Shown piece by piece: positions 1 through 5,621 of a stretch of 5,621 bases of DNA. Under the pieces are notes generated by a model. It was not told the origin of the DNA and made no database searches. It saw nothing but the letters and a program-made list of their open reading frames with translations. The number at the start of each line of letters is the position of its first letter. The stretch's first letter is position 1. The stretch is from Bacteroidaceae bacterium (GTDB lineage: Bacteria > Bacteroidota > Bacteroidia > Bacteroidales > Bacteroidaceae), in assembly GCA_028709135.1 (NCBI GenBank), contig JAQVXN010000144.1, forward strand, positions 1 to 5,621, in the 5' to 3' direction. Both the position numbers and the translations under genes were made by a program.

Positions 1-1
1 G

Positions 2-1438
2 TCATCAAGCGGATGGATAGCTGGCAGTGATAAAAAAGATAGCTCATCACCAACAGGAGCGCCGGTACCTACTCTTTCGCATGAAATTGGTCAATGGGCC
101 ATGTATCCTGATTTTGATGAAATCAAAAAATATACTGGTACCCTGCGAGCTTATAATTACGAAAGTTACCGTCTTTCGCTACAATCCCATAATATGTTGG
201 AACAGGACAAAATGTTTGCGAAGGCAAGTGGACTTTTTAGCGTACAATTGTATAAGGAAGAGATTGAAGCCTCCTTAAGGACTTTTCCTCACGGTGGTTT
301 CCAGCTTCTGGAAGCACGCGACTATCCTGGACAAGGTACCGCCATTGTGGGATGGCTTAATGCTTTTTGGAATTCAAAAGGACTCATTACCCCTAAAGAA
401 TTTCGTCACTTTTGTGCCCCCACCGTGAGCTTACTACAAATGACAAAACGCATCTATAAAACAAATGAGCGTTTTAATGCACTGGCCGAAATGGCAAACT
501 ATGGTCCCCAGACATTATATGTAAAGCCAAAATGGACAATTCAAAATGAAGCCGGACACGTTATAGCCTCTGGAATTCTTCCAAATATCAAGGCACAAAC
601 AGGAAAAATAACCTCTCTTGGAGAAATTGACACACATCTACCTGCCTTGAACACCGCAACACGTCTGACCGTAAAATTGAATATAGGAAAAACCTCAAAC
701 AGTTGGAATATATGGGTTTATCCATCACAACCAGCACAGCAACCAACTGATATCCACATTGCCTATGAATATAATGACGAAACGCGCGCAGCTTTGAAGC
801 GTGGCGAAAAGGTGTTACTCTTTTCAGATCCTACTAAAGGATTATACAAAATCAATCATAGCATGTTCCAACCTGATTCAATCAGATTGTTCAAAGTTAA
901 AAAAGGGCAGAATGCACTTGAAGGTTCTTTCTTGCCAGCTTTTTGGAATCTGCGACTCTTTAATCAAATAGGTACACTCAGCATTTTATGCGACCCTCAT
1001 CACCCTGCACTCAAAGGATTTCCGACAGAGAATCACAGTGATTGGCAATGGGCTGATTTACTTGGAAATTATACTGCCGCAGAATCATTTCGTACAGCAG
1101 GTGCTCCACCTGCCTACTGTGATCAAATGGAAAAAGAATGGGGTGACGTGAAAAACCGCGCTAAAGCGATTGTCCTTAACGACACTCCAAAAAACTTTCG
1201 TCCTATTGTTCAAGTTATAGACAATTATGAACGAAATTATAAATTGGGATTGATTTTTGAAACACGCGTTGGAAAAGGGAAATTGCTTGTATGCGCAATG
1301 GATTTGAATACAGACTCAACAAAACGCCCTGCAGCACAACAACTTAAAAGGTCTCTACTAGATTACATGTCTGGAAAACAATTTAATCCCACGTTCGAAC
1401 TATCTGAAGACCTTTTAGAAAAAATACTTACATATTGA
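2..1438 (+). CDS. Glycoside hydrolase family 2-like enzyme (beta-galactosidase/glucuronidase superfamily), C-terminal part, 5' truncated by window edge
   Basis: The reading frame is open from base 2 to the TGA at 1436-1438, giving 478 visible residues. The ATG at 101 is internal: the frame reads on upstream through SHEIGQWAMYPDFDEIKKYTG, a block I recognise from large Bacteroidota GH2 proteins of roughly 1000 residues, so the N-terminal half is missing. Domains in visible numbering: the end of a TIM barrel (about 1-150), with Glu28 of HEIGQW a candidate catalytic nucleophile (inferred from family memory), and the conserved stretches KASGLFSVQLYKEEIEASLR and GFQLLEARDYPGQGTAIVG; an Ig-like beta-sandwich (about 172-239); and a C-terminal domain (about 260-478) with DWQWADL and GKGKLLVCAMDL. 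Such enzymes are usually exported exo-glycosidases acting on plant or host glycans. The substrate cannot be read from this part. The family assignment rests on remembered motifs; beta-galactosidase versus another GH2 activity is open. Confidence 0.82.
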   Translation, partial: SSSGWIAGSDKKDSSSPTGAPVPTLSHEIGQWAMYPDFDEIKKYTGTLRAYNYESYRLSLQSHNMLEQDKMFAKASGLFSVQLYKEEIEASLRTFPHGGFQLLEARDYPGQGTAIVGWLNAFWNSKGLITPKEFRHFCAPTVSLLQMTKRIYKTNERFNALAEMANYGPQTLYVKPKWTIQNEAGHVIASGILPNIKAQTGKITSLGEIDTHLPALNTATRLTVKLNIGKTSNSWNIWVYPSQPAQQPTDIHIAYEYNDETRAALKRGEKVLLFSDPTKGLYKINHSMFQPDSIRLFKVKKGQNALEGSFLPAFWNLRLFNQIGTLSILCDPHHPALKGFPTENHSDWQWADLLGNYTAAESFRTAGAPPAYCDQMEKEWGDVKNRAKAIVLNDTPKNFRPIVQVIDNYERNYKLGLIFETRVGKGKLLVCAMDLNTDSTKRPAAQQLKRSLLDYMSGKQFNPTFELSEDLLEKILTY

Positions 1439-1447
1439 ACAACGTGA

Positions 1448-1491
1448 GTCAAATCATTACAAGTCTGAAATCATTTGACGCAGTTTTGTTT
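1448..1491 (+). terminator. Weak candidate terminator hairpin at the convergent junction
   Basis: Bases 1448-1458 (GTCAAATCATT) pair with 1469-1479 (AATCATTTGAC) except for one C-C mismatch, leaving a 10-base loop. A T-rich stretch TTTTGTTT follows at 1484-1491 on the + strand. The position, 9 bases after the hydrolase stop, suits a terminator for that gene. The stem has only two G-C pairs and the T run starts four bases after it, so it is weak. It overlaps the last codons and the stop of the TolC-family gene on the other strand, so coding constraint or chance could explain part of it. Confidence 0.3.
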
Positions 1492-2746
1492 CTGCCATTT
1501 TTAGATTATATTCAAAATTAATTAATCTCAAAGAAGACTGCGCATAATTTTCCTGTGCCTGATGAACTTCCAATGAGGTAGTCTGTCCCAAACGCAGACG
1601 TTGCATACTAATTTCTAAATTCTCTTTAGAAAGCAGATTGTTTTTACGTTCTATTTTGAGTAATTCTTGTTGACTTTCAAAATCACTATAAGCATTCTGC
1701 ACCTCTTTATTTACTTCCAAACGCGTTTGGTCGAGATTACTTTGAGCAATCTGCAATTCGGTCTGCGCAACAGAAACCTTTCTCTTCGTTTCACCCGCAG
1801 TATAAATTGGTATCGACAAAGTTGCACCTACCTGAATGCCGTTGGAATGTTCATTTCTTAAGTTTCCTTGAGTGTGCGCACGAATTGAAAAAGAATATCC
1901 ACCATTAAAATGAAGATTTGGAGCACTACTCTTTTGTGCTTCTTTCATGGAAAGTTCTGCAACATCAATTTGTTTCTTCAAAGTTAACAAATCTGCATTA
2001 GACGATTCCAACTTCAACATCATTGTATTTTTGTCAGGAACTGATGCAAATGGGATGGTATCCGAGACTTCTATTGCAGTATCCGGATTACGCCCCAAAA
2101 GTATATTAAGTTCCTTCCGCGCCACGTCAATGGCATGTCGCTGATTAATGGAAGTTTCCATTGCTACATTCAGATCTATCTGCGCTTGCAACAATTCAGT
2201 TTTAGCCAAAGTACCCGCATTAAAACCCGTTTGCGCAATCGCTTCACGCTGACGATTATAATTTATTACTTCAAAAATAGATTTTAATTGTTCCTTTTGA
2301 CACACGATATCAAAATATGCCGCAATCACATTATACATAACGTCCATCACGCGAGAACGAAATTGAAATTCTCCCAAAGATTGCATTTCAGAAAGTTTAT
2401 TCTTCGTTATAAACATTCGTCCTCCGTCAAAAAGTGTCCATGACAATATGGCATTCGTACTCAAATCCGTATTAAACTGCGACGAGTATTTGTTAACTAT
2501 CCCTGTAGACTGTTTTTGATATGCATCTTCGTAACTTGCATCTCCAGTTGCTTGTAAACCTACCGTAGGTAACATCCCGGCATTTCCTTTCGTATTATTC
2601 AATTTATTTATCTCAGCCTGACTACGAGAAACAATAATATCAAAATTCTTTTTTAACGCTATATCGATAGCATCCTGCATACTTAAATGCTGGGCCGATA
2701 TGTTCACACAAGAAAGAACAGCGAATAAGAAAACTATTTTCTTCAT
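1457..2746 (-). CDS. TolC-family outer-membrane efflux channel protein (OEP)
   Basis: This is a complete 429-residue protein, a normal length for the outer-membrane channel component of tripartite efflux pumps. It begins with a signal peptide (MKK, then a hydrophobic core at 4-12), most simply cut after Ala18 before Gln19. The mature part shows the internal duplication of the OEP family: LSWTLFDGGR (101-110) matches LSIPIYTAGE (310-319), and the amphipathic segment around GFNAGTLAKTELLQAQIDL (174-192) matches RLGQTTSLEVHQAQENYAQS (385-404). These are the beta strands and long coiled-coil helices that, as a trimer, form the barrel and periplasmic tunnel. The ATG at 2746 overlaps the TGA of the upstream permease gene as ATGA, so it is the last visible gene of the pump operon. 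No Shine-Dalgarno is present; the start is preceded by A-rich sequence. The family call is firm; the exported substrate is unknown. Confidence 0.95.
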   Translation of the reverse strand: MKKIVFLFAVLSCVNISAQHLSMQDAIDIALKKNFDIIVSRSQAEINKLNNTKGNAGMLPTVGLQATGDASYEDAYQKQSTGIVNKYSSQFNTDLSTNAILSWTLFDGGRMFITKNKLSEMQSLGEFQFRSRVMDVMYNVIAAYFDIVCQKEQLKSIFEVINYNRQREAIAQTGFNAGTLAKTELLQAQIDLNVAMETSINQRHAIDVARKELNILLGRNPDTAIEVSDTIPFASVPDKNTMMLKLESSNADLLTLKKQIDVAELSMKEAQKSSAPNLHFNGGYSFSIRAHTQGNLRNEHSNGIQVGATLSIPIYTAGETKRKVSVAQTELQIAQSNLDQTRLEVNKEVQNAYSDFESQQELLKIERKNNLLSKENLEISMQRLRLGQTTSLEVHQAQENYAQSSLRLINFEYNLKMAETKLRQMISDL

Positions 2747-2760
2747 TGTTTTTTATTTTT
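2743..2760 (-). promoter_or_regulatory. ATGA stop-start overlap with A-rich initiation region (likely translational coupling)
   Basis: On the - strand the permease stop TGA (2745-2743) overlaps the channel start ATG (2746-2744) as ATGA. The 14 bases before the ATG are nearly all A, with A at -3, at -4 to -8 and at -10 to -14, and no AGGAGG-like sequence. Bacteroidota commonly initiate without Shine-Dalgarno pairing and favour A-rich upstream sequence, so this fits a start reached by terminating ribosomes. The overlap is directly visible; coupling is inferred. Confidence 0.75.
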
Positions 2761-5621
2761 GCTCGATAAAACCATATAAGTGACAGGAATAACAAACAAA
2801 GTTAAAATCAGAGAAAAGAGCAAGCCTCCTACAACGACAGTACCAAGAGGCGCGCGGCTCTGGGCACCCGAACCAAAAGACAAAGCAATAGGCAAACACC
2901 CAAAAAATGTAGCTAAAGACGTCATCACAATAGGGCGAAAACGAGCAGCAGCAGCTTCAAAAGCAGCAACACGGCGATTCATACCTAATTTACGTTTTTG
3001 ATTGGCAAATTCGACTATAAGAATTCCGTTTTTAGTCACAATTCCTATCAGCATAATCATTCCAATTTCAGAAAAGATATTTAACGTTTGCCCACATATC
3101 CAAAGAGACAACATACTTCCTGCTATGGCCATCGGCACCGTCAACATAATGATCAGAGGATCTCGAAAACTCTCAAACTGAGCAGAAAGAATTAAATAGA
3201 TCAGCAGCAAAGCCAAAATCAGGGCAAATGAAATATTTGAACTACTTTCCGCAAAATCTCGCGAAGACCCCGAAAGATCCGTATTGAAGGATTCATCCAA
3301 AAGTTTACTCGCAATACGTTTCATCTCTTTAATACCATCCCCTAATGTCTTACCTTTTGCCAAATTAGCAGATACTGTAGCCGATTTATATCGGTTGTAA
3401 TGATACAAAATGGGAGGGTTACTTCCTTCTTGAGCATGGAGCAAATTATCCAACTGTATCATTTCACCCGTTTTTGATCTCACATAAAGGGTCGTAATAT
3501 CAGCCGGTTTGTTTCTCTCCTCCTTCGGAATTTGTCCTATGACATAATACTGTTTATTGTTTTTCAGAAAATATGCATATCTTGTTCCGCTATAAGCCAA
3601 ACTAAGTGTTTTTGAAATATCATAAACACTAACACCTAAACTGTTTGCTTTCAATCTGTCAATTGTCAAATTAATTTCCGGTTTATTAAACTTTAAATTT
3701 ACATCAGCAGTACTAAAAACGGGACTGTTTTGAACCTCATCCATAAATTTAGGCAATACCGCACGCAATTTTTCGAAATCCAAATTCTGAATGACAAATT
3801 GTACGGGAAGTCCTCTGGAAGAAAAGGTAGAAATAGTAGGTTCCTGACTGGCAATAATTTTTCCATCCGGTATTGTAGCGTAAATTTTTGAAAGTTTTTC
3901 ATAAATTCTATCCTGCGACATTTTTCTTTCTGACGGATCTTTCAAAAATGTCGTTACAGTTCCTGTGTTTGCGCCAGAATTTCCTCCTCCACTGGCATAA
4001 CGGGCAAGCACGTCTTTCACTCCTTTGATAGAATCCATGCTGATCTGAGCGACCTTATTAATAAGGTTTTGGTTATAGAGATATTCAGTCCCTTCCGGAG
4101 CTGTAATGTTTGTTCGGATATAACTATGATCTTCCAATGGCGCCAACTCAGATTTTAACGTTCGTGACAAAGAAAAAATGAGCACCACGCAAAAAACAAG
4201 CACGCCTACAACGATCCACTTATTTTTAATTACATAACTTAACGTTTTACGATAGCCCCGTTCAAGTCTAACGAAAAAAGGTTCTGTGGCAACATATAAT
4301 TTGGAATGATGAGAAGCAGAACCCCCTAAAAACACATTTAACACCGGGGTTAAGGTCAATGACACAATTGCGGAAATTAAAACGGCACTTGCCACAACGA
4401 CTCCAAATTCTCGAAATAGCCGTCCAGTAAACCCTTGCAAAAAGATTACCGGTATAAACACAATAGCCAAAGTAAGTGAAGTAGAAATTACCGCAAAGAA
4501 AATTTCACGTGTACCTTCAAAAGCAGCTTTCCATTTATCCATACCACGTTCAATACGCTTAAATATATTTTCTGTCACGACAATACCATCGTCCACAACA
4601 AGCCCCGTTGCCAACACAATACCCAACATCGTAAGTACATTGATTGAAAAGCCGAAAATATACATCACAAAAAACGTCCCAACAAGGGATACTGGAATAT
4701 CCAATAAAGGACGCAACGCAATAATCCAATTTCTAAAGAAAAGAAAGATAATCAAAACAACCAGGACAACAGCAATTCCCAGTGTTTCCACTACATCACG
4801 CACTGACTGTTGTACAAAAATGGACTTATCACGCGACACAGAAAGTTCCATTCCTTTGGGCATGGTCTTTTTAATCTGGTTATATCGCTTATAAAACTCT
4901 TTGGCGATCTGAATATCATTGGCTCCAGGTAATGGAATTAAATTCAGCATGACACCAGGAGTTCCATTAATAATTGAACCCGATTCGTCGTTCTGCGGTC
5001 CCAACGAAGCCTCGCCAATATCACTAAAACGAACCACTTGATTATCTGATTCTTTAATAATAAGATTATTAAAATCATCTTCACTTGTTAAACGCCCTCG
5101 CGTTCTCAAAAGCATTTCCGTAGCGTTACCCCGGATCTTTCCTGCTGGCATTTCCACATTTTCATTTGTTAATGCAGTATTCACATCCGAAGCTGTAACT
5201 CCATAAGCAGCCATTTTTTCAGGATTTAACCATAAACGCATGGCAGGTTTTTGCTGCCCGTAAATAGATACAGAACTCACTCCGGGAATAGTTTGCAAAC
5301 GTTCTTGCAAAACATTTTCTACATAATCACTCAGCTCAATAGCGCTCATACGGCTACTTTTTACCGTAAGCATAATTATCGGATCGGCATCAGCATCAGC
5401 TTTTGTTACAGTAGGCTGTGAATCAATATCTTGTGGAAGAGAACGCGTTGCCTGTGACACCTTGTCGCGCACATCATTGGCCGCCTTCTCCAAATCAGCA
5501 CCCAAATTAAATTCAACTGTAATTCTACAGCTTCCAATAGAAGATTGTGAAGAAATAGATTTTACACCTTCAATACCGTTGATGGCCTTCTCCAAAGGCT
5601 CTGTAATCTGTGACTCAATGA
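2743..5621 (-). CDS. RND-family multidrug efflux permease (AcrB/HAE1-like inner-membrane transporter), N-terminus cut by window edge
   Basis: The frame is open to the window edge, giving 958 whole visible codons; a TTG at 5595 is internal, because the frame continues upstream as IESQITEPLEKAINGIEG, the conserved start of the first porter domain. By comparison with AcrB about 60 residues, including the first membrane helix, are missing. In visible numbering, the first porter region spans about 1-275, membrane helices 2-6 about 279-430, helix 7 about 466-486, the second periplasmic region about 495-790, and helices 8-12 about 794-951. The proton-relay residues are present: Asp343-Asp344 in GLVVDDGIVV (AcrB D407/D408), Lys863 in GIVTKNGILI (K940), and Arg893 and Thr900 in the RFRPIVMTS block (R971/T978). 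The protein therefore looks active: a trimeric proton antiporter capturing compounds from the periplasm and inner membrane and passing them to the TolC-like channel encoded next. The adaptor gene is expected upstream, outside the window. Substrates cannot be predicted. Confidence 0.95.
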   Translation of the reverse strand, partial: IESQITEPLEKAINGIEGVKSISSQSSIGSCRITVEFNLGADLEKAANDVRDKVSQATRSLPQDIDSQPTVTKADADADPIIMLTVKSSRMSAIELSDYVENVLQERLQTIPGVSSVSIYGQQKPAMRLWLNPEKMAAYGVTASDVNTALTNENVEMPAGKIRGNATEMLLRTRGRLTSEDDFNNLIIKESDNQVVRFSDIGEASLGPQNDESGSIINGTPGVMLNLIPLPGANDIQIAKEFYKRYNQIKKTMPKGMELSVSRDKSIFVQQSVRDVVETLGIAVVLVVLIIFLFFRNWIIALRPLLDIPVSLVGTFFVMYIFGFSINVLTMLGIVLATGLVVDDGIVVTENIFKRIERGMDKWKAAFEGTREIFFAVISTSLTLAIVFIPVIFLQGFTGRLFREFGVVVASAVLISAIVSLTLTPVLNVFLGGSASHHSKLYVATEPFFVRLERGYRKTLSYVIKNKWIVVGVLVFCVVLIFSLSRTLKSELAPLEDHSYIRTNITAPEGTEYLYNQNLINKVAQISMDSIKGVKDVLARYASGGGNSGANTGTVTTFLKDPSERKMSQDRIYEKLSKIYATIPDGKIIASQEPTISTFSSRGLPVQFVIQNLDFEKLRAVLPKFMDEVQNSPVFSTADVNLKFNKPEINLTIDRLKANSLGVSVYDISKTLSLAYSGTRYAYFLKNNKQYYVIGQIPKEERNKPADITTLYVRSKTGEMIQLDNLLHAQEGSNPPILYHYNRYKSATVSANLAKGKTLGDGIKEMKRIASKLLDESFNTDLSGSSRDFAESSSNISFALILALLLIYLILSAQFESFRDPLIIMLTVPMAIAGSMLSLWICGQTLNIFSEIGMIMLIGIVTKNGILIVEFANQKRKLGMNRRVAAFEAAAARFRPIVMTSLATFFGCLPIALSFGSGAQSRAPLGTVVVGGLLFSLILTLFVIPVTYMVLSSKNKKQ

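Noticed and set aside
27..278. An 83-residue + strand open frame starting before the hydrolase's first visible ATG
   Set aside because: It overlaps the hydrolase frame, which is open through the same bases and matches a known family; the product has no recognisable features.
1415..1436. Possible terminator for the efflux operon on the - strand: AATA/TATT followed by a T run
   Set aside because: A 4-bp A/T-only stem cannot support a terminator call; the T run is the complement of lysine and glutamate codons near the hydrolase end.
1451..1475. Direct repeat AAATCATT at 1451-1458 and 1468-1475
   Set aside because: Eight bases repeated once is within chance in AT-rich DNA and is largely explained by the near-palindromic hairpin arms.
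1667..2144. Two short + strand open frames opposite the TolC-family gene
   Set aside because: They are antisense shadows of a well-supported gene and show no domain or signal of their own.
2780..4894. Short open frames on both strands inside the permease gene (about 2780-3001, 3699-3902 and 4640-4894)
   Set aside because: All lie within the permease in other frames and have compositions expected of shadow translation, with no family resemblance.
5593..5595. TTG as the permease start codon
   Set aside because: The frame continues upstream to the window edge with conserved family sequence (ITEPLEKAINGI), so TTG encodes an internal Leu.

Overview
The window looks like ordinary chromosomal DNA from a member of the Bacteroidota, most likely Bacteroidales. 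The support is AT-leaning sequence, a TolC-family signal peptide ending in Ala-Gln, an A-rich stretch instead of a Shine-Dalgarno sequence before the one internal start codon, and a GH2-type exo-glycosidase of the kind common in polysaccharide-degrading Bacteroidota. Genus and species cannot be told from the sequence alone.

Layout: three protein genes fill almost all of the 5.6 kb. Bases 2-1438 (+ strand) are the C-terminal 478 residues of a large glycoside hydrolase family 2-like enzyme whose 5' part lies before the window. After an 18-bp gap come two genes on the - strand, convergent with it: a complete TolC-family outer-membrane channel protein (1457-2746) and, upstream of it in transcription order, an RND efflux permease (2743-5621) that lacks only about the first 60 residues because it runs off the right edge. 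The permease stop and the channel start overlap as ATGA, so the two are almost certainly cotranscribed and probably translationally coupled. An imperfect hairpin followed by a T-rich stretch sits across the convergent junction and is a weak terminator candidate for the hydrolase.

How the genes work together: the permease (inner membrane, proton-driven) and the TolC-like channel (outer membrane) are two of the three parts of a tripartite efflux pump. The third part, the periplasmic adaptor (membrane fusion protein), is not in the window and is expected just upstream of the permease, beyond base 5621. The hydrolase belongs to a different, oppositely oriented transcription unit, and nothing in the sequence links it to the pump. 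The promoters of both units lie outside the window.

No RNA gene, mobile element, CRISPR array or long repeat was seen. I found no convincing sign of a new biological system; the findings below are modest observations about gene junctions, truncation and motif integrity.
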